Assembly: GCA_018697195.1 (NCBI GenBank)
Contig: JAGMWU010000028.1
Coordinates: forward strand, 6,489,793 to 6,553,792
Source of the DNA: Certhia americana
Lineage: Eukaryota; Chordata; Aves; Passeriformes; Certhiidae
Direction of reading: 5' to 3'
Length of the DNA stretch: 64,000 nt
Within the stretch, counting starts at the first letter, position 1. Each line of letters opens with the position of its first letter. A program made the translations under genes and the position numbers. The notes beneath the pieces are model-generated. The model made no database searches, had not been told where the DNA came from, and saw nothing but the letters and a program-made list of their open reading frames with translations. This document shows, piece after piece, positions 1 through 14,627 of the stretch.

Positions 1-43
1 TATCCTGGATCAGGACAATCAGCTCTTGCTATTCTTACTGCAA

Positions 44-115
44 AGAGAGTTGGACTGGATGATCCTTGTGGAGCTTTTCTGACTCAGGACACTCTAGGAT
101 TGTCAGTGCAAATCC
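44..115 (+). repeat. CR1 LINE 3' end fragment
   Basis: Sense-oriented CR1 3' end: GAGTTGGACTGGATGATCC and a degraded ATTCTATGATT-like end. It continues beyond the left edge or is 5' truncated. Confidence 0.65.
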
Positions 116-3100
116 CAAACTGACGGCTTAGGACACAATGCACAAGCCATGCACAAGCCCAGCTTTGAAACCCCCAAAGGAAGCACATTCCAGATAACTA
201 ACTCCAGTGCAGGAATAGCAGCGGGTGTGGATGATCTAGTGCCGCAACCTTCCTGAGAAGCATCTCCATGGAAGGAGCTGTGTCTGGCAGGCCAGCACCC
301 ACACACAGAGGCAGGCAAGCACACACTTGCTGCACACACACACTTCTGCTGGGTCAACGATGAGAGCAGGAAGGGCCTTTGTACTGACTTTAAAAGTGCC
401 AGGGACAAAGACAGGAACAGCTCAGGGTCCATGTTTAAACATCGGGTAGCAGGGGCAGAGCAAGTGTTCAGGGTCCAATGGGCTGAGGGCTCAGGGGCGG
501 CACAAAGGTGGGGCAAAGGGTAACAGCCAGTAGGGTGGTGGGGAAGAGAGAACATTCTAGGGTGCAACCATAGAAGGTATCGAGGGGGTGGGGCTGGGAG
601 AACAAGGGAGACTTAAACTGAGTAAACCAACAGAGCTTCGAAGATTTGCATGTGCCTGTGAAGGCCCATGGGAAAGGCACTCTTCTCACCCTAACTTCAG
701 TGATGTTTCCCTTTGACTTTCTCTGCCCTTTCAGGGCTGGGGATTTGCACACCAGGCATGTTCCCAAGCCTCCACATGCAGGTACTTAGCAAACATGAGA
801 CAGCACAGGGAACATCCATAACACTAGGAAAGAATGGCCCAGGAGCAGTCTCAAGTCCCTGCTGAGCCTGTGCTGAAATATCAGAGTATTTCCAGGCACT
901 GCTTTAAATTGGTTTGCCTGAACCTTGGGCAGAAAAGACACAAGCAATCTAAAAGTCATTCACTTCAGGGGCTGCTCCAAACCCAGCCCTGTCTGGACTG
1001 GCTCCATCCCTCCTGCTCAGTCCATCAACGCTCTCCCACCCTCAAGGCCCAAAACAGTTTTGTACTGTAAACCTTGCTCTGAGGGGCTTCTCTTAGATTA
1101 TTTCAAGCAGTAGATTTAGGAAAAACCCCCAAACCAACACAAACAAAACATCTTGGGGACTGAAGAGCATCCCTATAAGGTTGGAGAAGCCCCAAGTCCA
1201 AGCATGATGGGGCAGCACATGGTGACATCTTAGCAATGTGGGTGCAAACCAGGTTCTATCACCAGCCTCAGGGGCAAGGGTTTGGTCTTCTTTTAGTTTA
1301 TCTGGTCCGATCCCCTGCTCAAAGTAGGGCTAAATCTTGTTAGATTGCACTGCTCAGGGCCTGCTTCAGTTCAGTCTGCTGGGATGGAGACTCCCTATCC
1401 CCATGCTTCACCATCCTCTCTGTGGGTAATTCTTACAACCTAGTCAGGATTTTCCTTGCAACTTGTTCCTTCTGCTTCAACACCACAGACGTAGCCTCCA
1501 AGTCTCAGCAGGTGATGAGAGCAGGAAACAAAACCCAAATATTCCTGCTGTCTGGGAGCAGTACAGCATGCCCAATATGCATTTGATTAATTTTAAGATA
1601 TACAGTAGAAAGGATAAACAGCCAATGTGCATAATCCAGCAAACTACACAAACAAATCTATTAATGTCTTCTGTCGGTAACAACACAATGAAATGCAGCA
1701 GGAAGGCAAAGGATGTGATGCACACAGAGGTGGGCATGGAAACACATGGACCCATAATAATCCCTCTTCAGCTCATGTATAAATTCTTTAAGAATTCAAA
1801 TCTGATCCTGTGAAACTCAGATCTAATCTCTGTTTTACTGCCACTCATATTTATTGTGATTTACTTCAAGCTTTCCCCCAACACGTTTGAAATAAACTGC
1901 ACTTAACATCTTCCTGACGAATTACTTACATTTTGATGACCTGGGAACACCACCAGTGTTCATCTAAAAGCATACTGCTCTGGCAATAACCAGGAAAGGT
2001 TCGCCCACACAGTGCTTTTCTTTTGGGCACAATCCATTCTGACTGCCCACGGCACTGGAGCCTCACAGAGGAATTTTATCAGCCAAGGCAGCGAGGGGGA
2101 TGGATGGTTCCTGCCTGTGAACACTTACTACTCTGCTGCATTTGTTCAAGTGTTACCTGTAGCTCAAGCGTGAATCTAAATTTAGACTGAAGAATGTCTC
2201 CAGAGCGTGAGCTTTGAACATATTTGATAGAGAATTATATTTACATTGTTTATCAAATACACCCACTACAACTGCACACCCTGAGAATCAGCCAAGGGAA
2301 AAGCAAGGTTCTTGCTCAAGCCACTGGATAAACTGAACTCTAAAGTTAAACACGTGTTTAAATGCATAAAAGAGCCCCTGTCACTCTTTTAAATTTCTCC
2401 CTGTTATTTGCCTTGCTGTTGTGCTGTCCCCACCCTACCTGCTTCTGAATGGAATGCATGCTAGAACCAGCAGCATAATGGCATCAATCCCCACCTGTTC
2501 CCACACTGAAATCTGCAGTGATTTGCCTCTCCCAGCTTCTGCAGAGAGCAATCAATGATGAGGAATCAGGGCTCTGTGGGTGCTGACAGTACCAGGGACT
2601 CCCAAGGAGCCAGGACCATTTAACACTTGCTGTCTGCACTTACCACCAAGAGAAAGCCAAGTCCAAAGGTCTCCACCTTTATCCTTAATGGAGCAGCAGA
2701 GTATTCTTTAATAGGTAAGAGCAATAACCCTCCACCATTCTTCCTGTAGTTCATGAAAAGCTGCTGTTCAAGGTATGTGATCAAGGAAAAGCTGCTGTTC
2801 CACATACATGATCCAGCCACGGAACACTTCCTGGCAAATACTGATCTTAGTACAAGCTGATGACACACAGGAATGGAACTGAGACAGAGTAGAGTAACAT
2901 GAATAGTTTTATAATGACAGGTATGACCTTGTCTACCTCAAATACCAAAATGCAAGATTTTCTTGCATTCTTGTATGATTACACACAACTAGTTATATTG
3001 GCTGAAATTTGAAAAAATAAGGTGCAAAAGCTGTTTCCAAAACTGGCATTTGACAAAAAAGTACTCCAGCGCAGCTCTGAAAATCTCATCATAATGTCAT

Positions 3101-6100
3101 GTAAGAAACTATCATGCAAGGGATTATTTACATAATTTTTTAGTAGAACACTCTAAAAAAGCACAATTCTCAGATTTTAACATGCTATGACATTTAACAC
3201 AACTCAGAGCAGGAACTAAGAGGTCTACCACTTGGATAATGAATAAAATTGGTAACTTCTAAAGATCTTCTGAACTTTAAGAAAGCCTTGAAAACGACAG
3301 ATTAAATGGCCAACTTCTAGGGGTTGCAATGTTATTTCTGTGTGTACTTTTAAGGTATCAACTGATTAACACTGATGTTATCAGAGAATTCATGCTTGCA
3401 CATACATTAATGGTATTAATAGTTTCATACATGCCATTACTTAACCAAGATACACAGTAAAGAACAAAATTCTCATGGTTTAGAAGTACTTAGGGCACAC
3501 ATTTGTCTGCCTAAAATTTTCGAGAGCCCTAACTGCTGATACGTCTCCAGCACATCTCTGCTGTGTGTTTTCTTGTGCAAATCTACCGAAATTAAGCACT
3601 GTGAGCCAGTCTGAAGGAAAAATGGCTTTACTGGGGGTTCAGGGGTACAGCTCACATTCATGCTGAGCCAGCTGGGTTACCTGAGGTTACTAGAGGAAGG
3701 AGAAGAGGACAAAGAGGAAGTACAGAGGTAGACATGTCCTCTAAGTACTACTAATCCTCCAACCTTAAATGTAGGAGAGTGGATAAGTTTAGTAACCTGA
3801 GAGGATCTATTGCTATGCAGAGTTCTCTCTTATTTGATCCATTAGGAACATGGTAAGGACCACAGCCTTGGGGAGCAGAGTCACAAAGCAGACACCTGCC
3901 CTCAGCCCCCAAAAGGGAGGGGAGACAGTCGAAAAAATTGGTTGAGAAGCAATGTTGCCTTTTTAGTGGGTAGTTTCTTCATGTGAGAAAACACTCCCTC
4001 TCTTAAACTGCCCTTGGAATCAGGCATGAAGAAAAATAGAGGGATAGGCTTAATTCTTTTCCTTTTCAGGCCTTGCTAACCCTCAGCTGCTTGGTTCACA
4101 TGTAGGAGAAGCTAAAAGCAAGATTAACTACAGAGCATAGCAATTTTGTCTTTAAATTTTTAATTCCTTCTTTATCCTCTTCCTCTGTACAAGCTCTAAC
4201 ACAACCTTCAGGGTGATGTGACAGGGTGGGAGTACAGGGTGAATCTCTTTCCCTCTCATTGTGGATCTTCAGCAGGCTAATCTCTTGCCACCCCTGTATT
4301 TTTCTTGGCAGTTGATAAGCTTCAAGGACTTCTGGAACGGTACTAATGTATTACAGTTTTAGCAGTCCTTGATGCACACTGCATCCAGTGCCCAGAATTA
4401 CCCTCTCAACACGCAAAGAAAGTTGGCTCATAGGATTTAAATCCCAGGCATCACTGGGCAAGTCTCCATCCCCAGCTCATGGTGTTCCTCCAGCTCCTGG
4501 CAGGAGACCAGCATTTAGCAGTTTTTCCATAGGGAGGAAGTGCTCAGTTTCTAAAATTTGCAGATACGGCATATTAGCTTCCCCCCTTCACAAGCGAACA
4601 GGTGGAGCCCTTTCCAGCCAGGGACACTCGCTGCAGGTTTGAGTTTTGCCAGGAGCTGTTGCCAAGGCATTCTTCTTCCGACCATGAAGTTTATATTACA
4701 GTAAGGAAACGGGGACACCAGGAAATGGGACAGAACAACTTGGCTTGTCTGGCAAGGCTTGTCCAGCAACCAGACAAAATCTGATCTTATCTTGAATGAA
4801 ACCTCATTATTACAATGGTGTTGTGTTTTGCTCTTTCCTCCGAGTACCCAAAACTCACAAGCACCACTGAGCTCTGATGAGTATCTGCTCCAGCTGCCTG
4901 CTAAGGGTTTGGTTTGCATATCTCCTGGGCATCCCCTGGGACAGAGATTCGAGAATCAGGGAGGAAACAGAGACAGATGGAATGAGACTGAGGGTTCAGA
5001 GGACTGGGAATGGTGTGAACAGTGTGACACTGTTCACCTTCTTGGGGTGCATCACATTTAGCAAAGCCCCAGCCGAGGACTGCTGTTACATTCCACTACA
5101 TATTAGACACACACAGAATAGCAGCAAGGAGAGCATCTAAACCACCTGACAAATTCCTAAGAAATTGCTTGGGATCAGCTGAGAGGAAAAAAAGAAGTAT
5201 ACCTTTTCACCTCCACAAGGAGGAAAGTGATTACAAACCCAGAACACAGATGCCAGGCAGTAACTGCACATCCACAGTGCTGTCAGCAGGCACCAACGTG
5301 AAGGTGGTTGTTTTCTCTACAACTTGCCCAATTGTTGGTGGTTTAACATTAATACATGAATAACATTCAGTGCAGCTGTTTGCAGGCAGAACAATTCTGG
5401 CCAGGATGTCAGTGAGAGCCACTCAGCAGCACCCTGGTGCCTGCACCCTGCCAACAGCAACACCTGGTAACAAGGGGGAGCCTGGCTGGGAGCACACGGC
5501 ACTGCTCCCTGCAGCCCCTCTGAGCCAATAGTCAGTTTATAAATAATACGTCACATCTGCCAGTGTCATATGATCATGGGATAAAACAGCATGTAGGAGC
5601 TTGGCATAAGACTGCCAGGAAACCTGTAATAACTGCTGTGGGCTGACTCTGGCTGTATTTAATTCCCTGGTGCTCCCTATGTGGTTGGTTGGGATTTGAG
5701 ACAGAAGTCATGCATTTGCTCCAGGCACAAGGAAAATGCAGGAAGAGGAAAGCAGAAAGAGCTGCGTGCTTGGCTGCTGTGTTAAGTGTTTCTACTATGG
5801 ATACCCCAGTCTTGTGACAGAACCCAATCTCGGTGACGATTCTCTGTGCACAAGAGTGAAAATCTCGTAATCCTACCGTGTCGGATCCTAGGGTAGCAAT
5901 CCCCATGGTTCCCACATGAAAATCATACTTGGCAGTTCCACTTGTCACACGTAAATGTGATACGTAAACTGCCTGCTCAGGCACATGCTGGCCTTTGAAA
6001 TGAAGTATGAGAGATGCCAGGCTAGGAGAGGCAATGCTTCAACTCTTGATTACTCCAGGAAATCCCCATCTCCAGAGCCTCCCAGCACTATGGTACCTCT

Positions 6101-9100
6101 TGCCCTGTGCAAAATTCTGCTACTGCTAAAGCAGATTGCTCATGAAACCCCCATTATTAATTCTTCTACCAGATTCTCCTCCAATCTAGAAATCAAGTGT
6201 TGAACCATTCATTTCAATTCATTCAATTCAAATCAAGTGTTCAAATCTCTTTACACACCCAGCCCTTTCCTGACATGGTTTGCTTCCCTCTGTTACATCA
6301 CCGATCCAAATTTCTGCAATTCTTGAGTCAAAGTATTGACAAACACCTCTGAGATTCTTCCATGCAACTGCACGTCCATCACTCTTGCACTGATCTTCAG
6401 GACCCTTCTCCACACATCAGTGTGCCTAGAATGCCACTCCATCCTTCCATATGGTGAAACCACTTACAATTCAGATGGAGAGACTCTCAGAGCAGGGACC
6501 ATCTCCCACTGCTTGAAGAGCACCCAGCTCTCAACACACCCCAGTGCCAGTCAGGTACAGAACAGCAACAGATACACCATGGAATCACTGCAGTTGGAAA
6601 GTACCTCAGGAGACTCCTAATCCAGTGCCTCCAGTGTCAGCAGTCAATTCTCCTCGCCTCTTCTGGGCTGTGGATTTCTGTGTGGATTATCATAACTGTG
6701 TGCATATATGTTCATATAGACATACATAGACACATTTATTCCTTGAAAATGCAGGGAACTTTGTAAGTTTGGGGAAGGACTAGAAGACATAGATTTGTGC
6801 AGCCATTCTGATCCAGACCTGACTCACCTCCACAGCTTTGATGACTTATGTGCCCAAGCCTCTGGGAGCCTCATAAGCCTCCTAAATGATGTCCTCATGC
6901 TGAAAACCTGATACAGACTCGTTTGAGTGACAAAGGCTGTACCACCCAGGAGCTACAACAACTTCTGCATCAGACATGGGGTGAAAAAAGTGGGTTTTAT
7001 TCACACAAACCAAGGGCAGATAGCATACTCAAATTTTTAAAAGGTTTGCTTTGTGCTAAGCAAAGAGTCAGAGTGAATACAGACCATCAAAAGCAATAGT
7101 CTACAAGCAGAACGGATTCTGAGTTCATGTAAGTGCAGTCTGAATTCAGCCCAAGACCACCACAAGAGCCCCAGCAGATTTAAGCCCAGCTTGCCAGGGT
7201 TCCTCCTGCCCAGCCATGTGCTCCCACACTTTACCTTGCACAGGATCAGTTTCATCCACACTTTCAAAATGTAAAGACACAAATGTGCCCAGAGGGCATT
7301 GTCTGTCTGATCTGGGTGGGATATGCCTGTCCTTTGCCACTGCCAGCAGACCAGCAGAGACACAGTGACACCAGGGTGAGCTGAACCCCACCCTCTAGGA
7401 CAGACCAGCAGCCACAGGACAACCCTCCTTGAGCCAAGATCTACCAGGTCACTCCTTAACCTGAGCTTTGAGAGGGTTTTCTTTACAACAACTTTTTTCC
7501 ATAGGACTGGTGCAACAAGACCGCTTTGGGAAGTTTTGGAAATGGTTAAAGGGTTCCTGCAAACCAGAGGCCAACACTGACACCAGCAGCACCATTAACT
7601 GTTACACACTGGGCTGGAAGCACTCGCAGGGCAATTCAGTCATGCTGTCACAGCACAGCCAAAGGGATTAAATGACAAGACTCGCTTCTCAACTGTTCTC
7701 CTGTCATAAGTCTAAACTATATGGAACAAGGTTAGCCAGGAGATAGAGGGAGTCAATCTTCCAGTGAATGCAAGGCAAGAGTAAATACATGATGTCAACA
7801 CACACCTCAAACTCACAAACAAAGGCAGGGCTGATGACAGCTGAACAGCCATCAGGGTTAATTCTGGGAGCACAGAGAGAGGAGTTCACAGAAAACAAAG
7901 GGAAAAGCACACCCAAAATAGCCTGGCAACTGTCAGCACTCGGACTGTCAGCACTGGAAGGTATGACCTTGCCATGGTGTCCCATGATCACAGCTCTGCT
8001 CTTAAGGGGCTTCTGTCAGAACCGGCACTACCCAAAAATTCCACCTCCAAGTGATCCCCCATATCTCTGGCAGCACAGATTACACTCACCAGTAATTTGG
8101 GGAACAACAAACAAGCTATTTATACCACTGCTCCTGCAAAACTACAGAGCTTTTGCACCTTCTCGCACTTCAGCCTCAGCTTCATGCCTGGATACCCTGC
8201 ATGGGCACTTCTGTACCACCAACCCAGCTGTAAAATCTTTATGCTTTAAAATTCTTGGGAAATCTAATTCTGAAACAACCACATAAGAACCAGGTAAATT
8301 CTATTTTAAAAGAACTGGGGGAAAGGGAGCAAAATGAGATAAAAAGATTAATTTTCTAGTCTGATTAATTAGCTGTGGAGGTTCATTTTTTTAAGAGCAT
8401 TTGAGTCATATTTCTCATGTAAGCAGGAAGAGAGAGATATGGATTATGTCAGATTTTTCCATTGGAAAAAGCCCCACACACAACGAGAAGTACTCAGCAG
8501 TATCTGTGTCAGTCATCAAAAGAAACCAACAACAAATCTTACAATGATTAGCACAACAAAAAAACCCAGCAGAGCACATGGGAAGAGAGGAATACGTGCA
8601 AAGGCATAATTATGCCATGAACGCAACATTTCCAAGACGAAATAGCAGCACGAAATGTCAGGTGAAGAAGTGCTTTGAATAGAAGCCACATTCTGAAACT
8701 ATTTTGAAACTCCCCACACCTTCATATATGCACTGGGGCCATCAACTTATTTACAGGGAGTTATATGTAAATACCTGCTGCACTAAAGCAGAGATGGCTT
8801 GTCTGAATGTCTGCAGAATTCTTTAGAACTGCCAAGACTCCTGCATGAACTGCAGTGATGGTGCTGCCAGTGAGTGCTGAAGCACCACACTTTGCTTCTC
8901 CCCAACTGCTCAGGACCTATCCTCACCCAGGCAGCCCCCAGAATGCCAGAGCTTCCAGCTCGGTTTCTGTCAAGAAACAGGAGCCACTGCGGGAAGGAAA
9001 GAGAAGGTCAGCTGGACATTCACACTCTGTTACTGAAAGGGGAGGGAAACGGGAAGAAAGCTAAATTGCTCTGCTTTTATTCTGCTAGGATGACAGGCAC

Positions 9101-9237
9101 AGGCATGCAGGATTGCCAGCTCTTTGTCCCTCCTTGAACATTTCTAATCAAAGAGCATTTTGGCAAACATAGGAAGATCAGCAGGACCACACAGACATGG
9201 ATTCACTAGGCAAAGAACCCCAGGGACCAGTGAACAG
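116..9237. other. Intronic DNA without recognised genes
   Basis: No exon or full repeat was recognised. Two short possible CR1 antisense remnants lie at about 1297-1365 and 6576-6642. A 31-bp tandem duplication is at 2755-2816. A repeated AAATCAAGTGTT pair is near 6189 and 6229. All open frames are short and overlap in several frames. Confidence 0.6.
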
Positions 9238-9420
9238 TCACAGCCCCAGGCCTGCCAGAGCTCAGGGAGTGTTTGGACAATGCTCTCAGGCACAGAGTGG
9301 GATTGCTGGGTTGTCTGTGCAGGACCAGGAGCTGGATTTCATGATCCCTTCCAACTCAGGAACCCTTCCAGCCTCACAGAATTTGTGCTCCCATGTGTCC
9401 AGCAACTTAAACTGAATTCA
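9238..9420 (+). repeat. CR1 LINE fragment
   Basis: Sense CR1 3' region: CCAGAGCTCAGGGAGTGTTT, then GACAATGCTCTCAGGCACAG and a degraded GGAGCTGGATTTCATGATCC. Confidence 0.7.
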
Positions 9421-12062
9421 CCTCTCATCCTAACAGAGCCCAAGACATTGATTTTCCACTTTCACAGTGCTTCTACTCTGCAGCCAATTGACTGGTTTGC
9501 CATTTGTGTTTACAGCCCACAACACAGCTCTAAACCAGCACCAGGCCATGTGGGACTGACTTCAAAATTCACTCTAGATCATCATTTTACTCCCTTCCTT
9601 TTCATCATCATCATCATCCTACTAGTTACAGCATGAATTTTTAATACCCATTATTTCAACAGCTGTCAGAGGCTAATGCTTGGTACCATCTGAGAAGAGT
9701 TTGAAGGGAGTCCAGTACATGATCAACTGCCCACACTAAAAATAAAGTCTTTCTGTCACTAAAAAGCAGGCACTGCCAGTTTTCTAATGGTGTGGAGCAG
9801 CCCTGGCTTTTCAAGTCTCACCAGTTTAGTCATTCTGACCACTAAGTATGTAATTTCTCTCCCCCTCAGCCAGCGTTCCCTGGCACTTGATCAAGACAGT
9901 CTATATAAAATCTTGCCCTTAAATTACTGAAATTTTCATTCCTGCCCAAAATAACTATGTTTCATAATTAGAAAGCTCACAAGCATTTCACTTCTGTATG
10001 GAAAATGGAAATTTAGGTACTGAAGATTTGCTTAGCAAAGAAATGTTCTGCTAAAAATCCTTTGTCCTGACAGAAGCTCCATCAGGGGCTACACTGCACT
10101 ATTTAATGCAGTTCCTAAAGACTAAATTTTCACAACATGAGCAAACACAGGTATGGTTCTGCCATCATCTCTATAACACAAACATATCCTAAACTTCCAA
10201 GACGCAGCTTTAGATGAGCTTCAGCCAAACTAAGGTGGTGTCCTGCAGCCCAGGGGTGACACTCTCCCCAATACCTTGGGCAGCCACTGGTGGTGGCTGA
10301 GCAGCACAGTATGGCCAATGCCAAATGGGGACTCTCCTAGTGAATGGGAGAAAAAAATGTAAAATCACTTTGTGGCCCCCTTGGAAAGGTGGCTCTACTC
10401 ACACCACACCTGCTGGAAGGGCAAGATGGGGTGGGAAGGCTAGGCAGGGCCCCTCTGCTCTGGCAGAGAATCCTCTACAGGAAGAGTCTCTCCAGGTCTT
10501 CTCTTACCCCAGCTGAGACATGAAAAAACAGCTGCAAATGTTTTTAGCTACAACTTGGCAAACTAAAGGTGAGATTTATGTTGCCTAACTATAAACCTCA
10601 AAAGCAGACAGAAAAATCTCTGTGGATCACTCCAGGCTTTCTTTAGTCTCTCCCATGGCAGGATTTTGCAGCAGGCCCTGCTGAAGCCAGGGCTGCCCTC
10701 ACCCTGCCTTATACCCTGCCAGCAGACCCTCTCCCCCAGCAAGGGCACTGATACTCATTTGATACCTCACTGAACAGCTCCAGGAGCTAAACTGGCCCAC
10801 AGTGGGACCAGACAAGCACTTGCACTGGTATGAAAGGCACATGACAGGAGCAGCAGGAAGGGTAGGACTGACATAGTCTTAAGCTGCCACATAATATCTT
10901 GCTTATGTCAAGACAGACAGCTCATGCTACCTACAGCCATGGAAAAATGGATTTTTTTAACACAGAAAGCATCCAAGTCACTCCAGGGCCAGTACTGCTT
11001 TCACAAAAATCAGATCTACCTTACAGACATCAAAGTTCATGTACGAGAAGTTTCGTGAGCTCCTGCAAATGCCAAAACGGCTCAATTAGCACGAAGTGAC
11101 TAGAAACCAGCAGCTGGGAGCAGAAACACCTCAACACAACTTCAGGTGAAGACGAAGGGGAGACTCCTTGGAGGATTCATTGTCAGTTTATTCACAAACA
11201 GACTGTCAGGCCCTTGGTTTCCAGCTTTGGCCGCTGTCTTGCAGCCACATCAAGTTTTGCTTCAAGATCTGAATTTCACCTTTGTGGACAGAAAAAAGAA
11301 GGTTGTATATAAACAGAAAAACATTCCATCAGTAATTCTATGGATTCATTTTCCTTTCCAGTCCGGCAGCATGCAGGAAAGTTTAAATTTGCTACTTTGC
11401 AGTTATATATTCAGTGGCTAAAACATCTCTAAGGATCAGTCCATGTGCTCCTAGAGGCAAAAATCATCCCCAGACAGATGTGTGGCAGTTTGCTTGGGCA
11501 TTCTCCAGTCCCGTGCCACTCAAACCCTTCTCAGTTAAGCAAACAAGGGTTTTTTCTGAGTTTTGCCACTATTTCTGCCAAACCTGAAAAAGAGCCTGGC
11601 ATCCACCACGGTTCAACTGCCACAGTCACTATTCCCAGCAGGAAAAGGCTCCACATCAATCAGAGGACACAGAATGTTCTTTGAAGCATAACAAATGATG
11701 GAGCAGACAAAGAGGGGTCTGGATAAAGAAATATTTCTAAAAATAAAGTGATTCCACATTATTCCTGTCAGGACCACAGCTACGATTTCCATTTCCATTG
11801 CCATCATTGAGATTTGCAACGTCACTTACCACAGTGCAGCTTTAAGGAAATGTTTTCTTTTAAATACTGCTGAAACCTTGATATAATTAGATATTACAGC
11901 AGAACTTAGGCTAGGTACTTTCCCAAAACATAGTGAATAAATATAAAAATAAATATATCTAAATATAGCAATTTAAGCCTGGACTACAACTGCCACTTTT
12001 AATGTAGCAGGTAAAGGAGAATACAGGAGTTCATGGTCCTGTGATAGGGTCTGCACATCCCT
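9421..12062. other. Intronic DNA, nothing recognised
   Basis: Mostly AT-rich unique sequence. A short CAT-type trinucleotide run is at about 9602-9618. No exon was recognised. Confidence 0.6.
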
Positions 12063-12570
12063 TCACAGAATCCCAGACTGGTTTGGGTTTGAAGGGAGCT
12101 TGAACCTCTGGAGCCCCTCTGCTCTGAAGCCAGGCTGGGAGAGCTGGGGGGTGTTCAGCCTGGAGAAAGCTCTGGGAAGACCTTAGAGCCCCTTTCAGCG
12201 CCCAAAGGTGCTCTAGGAGAGGCATGGGCAGGGACACCTTCCATCAGCCCAGGGTGCTCCAAGCCCCATCCATGCTGGCCTTGGACACTTCCGGGGATCT
12301 AGGGACAGCCACAGCTTCTCTGGGCAACCTGTGCCAGGGCCTCAGCATCCTCACAGCCAAGAATTCCTTCCCAATATCCCATCTATTCCTACCTTCTGGC
12401 AGTGGAAAGCCATCCCATGTTCTGTCCTGGCATTCCAGGCCCTTGTTCCAAGCCCTCTCCAGCTCTCTTGGAGCCCCTTTAGGCACTGGAAGGGCCTCCA
12501 GAGTCTCTTAGCCTTCTCTTCTCCAGGCTGAACTCTCTCAGCTCTCACAGCCTGGCTCCAGAGCAGAGGC
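12063..12570 (-). repeat. Composite CR1 LINE with internal inversion
   Basis: Antisense CR1 (12063-12106, TGGTTTGGGTTTGAAGGGAG) is interrupted by about 110 bp of sense-oriented CR1 (12110-12219, GAGCCCCTCTGCTCTGAAGC). It then continues antisense from 12221 (GGCATGGGCAGGGACACCTT) to about 12570. The switch points fall where an uninterrupted copy would have only about 30 bp. Confidence 0.85.
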
Positions 12571-13763
12571 AAAATTTTTTCAGGAACTCCCAATACTGGG
12601 AAAAATACATATGTTTGAGGATCCAATTTGTATGAATTTTCAAATGCCAACCATACTTTCAGGCAGAGCTCATTTGCACTTGCCTTTATTCACAAGGAAA
12701 AAAAAGAGAAAGAAATCAATTGACACTGTTAGGGCTGCTTGGTCACAGCAAAGTATCTTTGGGTTCTTTTATTCCTGTGGGAAACAGAACTAAAACAAAT
12801 CTCAGCGCACCACCAGTAACAAAACCCTTCGCTGGTGGTTACTGAGCACATTCCACTCCTGCTGCCTTCAGCAGTCCAAAGAAAGGGCAGGGACTCCATT
12901 CTGGTGATGTCCATGGAAAAGAGAGGTGGTGGCCAACATGGTACAGAGAGCACCAAGCTGTTAAAGAAAATGACCCATGGAATAAGGTCACTGCAGAGGG
13001 AGAGGAATTGCTTGCCTGCCCTATGAGACTCTCAGAGGGTAGCTGAATGTGCCAAGGATGTGACCATGCGCTGCCCCTTGTCAAAGCATGACACCAGATA
13101 TCTTGGTAGTTTGAAAGATGGACACAGCTAAGGTGTCAACTTTCCCCAGTGGCATGAATCACATTTCAAGTCTAATCAGGAACTGTGGTCTCTGTGATCA
13201 AAGAAACACAAACTTTTATGTGCTCCTCAAAGTAACATAAACCCACTTACTGCCTCAGTGCCATGCACATGCCGCACGTGGCTGAGTCCTGGCAGCCCAC
13301 TGTGAACTCTGCATGAGCGCCCCAACAGGACCTTCCACAGTGGCACACAGCTGGCAGATGCTGAAAAAAGGTTGCAGCCAGAAATGGTGAGAGCAATGAA
13401 TGCATCCAGTAATGGGAGGGCTGGCAGGGGAGCAAACGCCCCACCTCTGTAACCACCCAGGAGCACCAGCCAGGCAGCTGTCTGGGCTTACAGGTGAACT
13501 ACAGCACTTAATCATCCCTGAAGTAAATCAAAACCTGGTGGATGGTGAAGTCTCTGTTTACTGCACTGTGTCTCCTGAACATGAGTCTGCCCTGCAGATG
13601 GGTGGCGCAGGAAATCCTCAGGAACAGTACACTACAACCTGGATGGCGAACAGGAGAATTAAGGAGAGGGTAAGGTTTGTCAACAAAGCCCAGCTGCCAG
13701 AGGCATGGAAAAACCTCTTGTCTGAGTGGATCACTCCAATGCAAACAAAGCCACCAAGTTAAT
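12571..13763. other. Intronic DNA, nothing recognised
   Basis: No exon or repeat could be assigned. Frames here are short and mutually overlapping. Confidence 0.55.
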
Positions 13764-14197
13764 CAGAGGGATGGAACACCTCTCCTATGACGAAAGCCTG
13801 AGGAAACTGGGATTGTTCAGCCTAGAAAAGAGAAGGCTTCAGAGAGACCTAATTGTTTCCTTCCAGTGCCTTACAGGAATTTACAGGAAAGATGGGGCAA
13901 GACTATTTACAAGAGCATGTAGTGACAGGACAAGGGAGAATAGGCTCAAATTGAAAGAGGGCAGCTTTAGATTAGATATTAAGAAAAAATTATTTACTGT
14001 GAAGGAGGTGAGGACCTGGAACAGGTAGTCCAGGGAAGTTGTGGATACCCTGCCCCTAGGGGTGTTGAACGCCAGGCTGCATAACGTTCTGCGCAACCTG
14101 GTCCAATTGAAGGTGCCCCTGCCCATGGCAGGGGGGTTGGAACTAGATGGGTCTTCAAGGTCTCCTTCCAACCCAAACAATTCTATGATTCTATGGT
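13764..14197 (+). repeat. CR1 LINE copy with intact 3' end
   Basis: Sense copy ending in the CR1 terminal repeat ATTCTATGATTCTATGG. Upstream are recognisable TTCAGCCTAGAAAAGAGAAG, ACAAGGGAGAATAGGCTCAA and GGTGCCCCTGCCCATGGCAG segments. Confidence 0.92.
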
Positions 14198-14627
14198 TTC
14201 TGCTGAAGAGTAAAGAGACACAAAGAGCATCACACAGGAAGACTTTTAAAGCGATCAAAATGCAGCCCCATCTCTGTGCCAGCTGTGAAGGAAGAACTCA
14301 AAGGAGGAAGGGGTGAAATGATCCTTGGGAGAGCAATCCTGTGTTTGTCTCACTGCAACATGACTGCAAATCCCCAAGACATGGATGCACCCCTGGCTGC
14401 AGGCTGAGTTCGCAGCCTGAAGCAAGAGTAAGGCCATGAGCAGGTGGATTTCAGGCACAAGTCTGGGCAGGTTGTGATGGCCATGGGATGCAGGTGAGCT
14501 CCTTGCTGCAGGCATGGCAGGTGCACAGCATGGGGAGGCTCCAGAAACTCAATGGCTTGGAACAGGAGCTGGACAGCAGGATTGCTTAGGCAGCACTCCC
14601 AGAAAACATGTCAGGACTACATCTATC

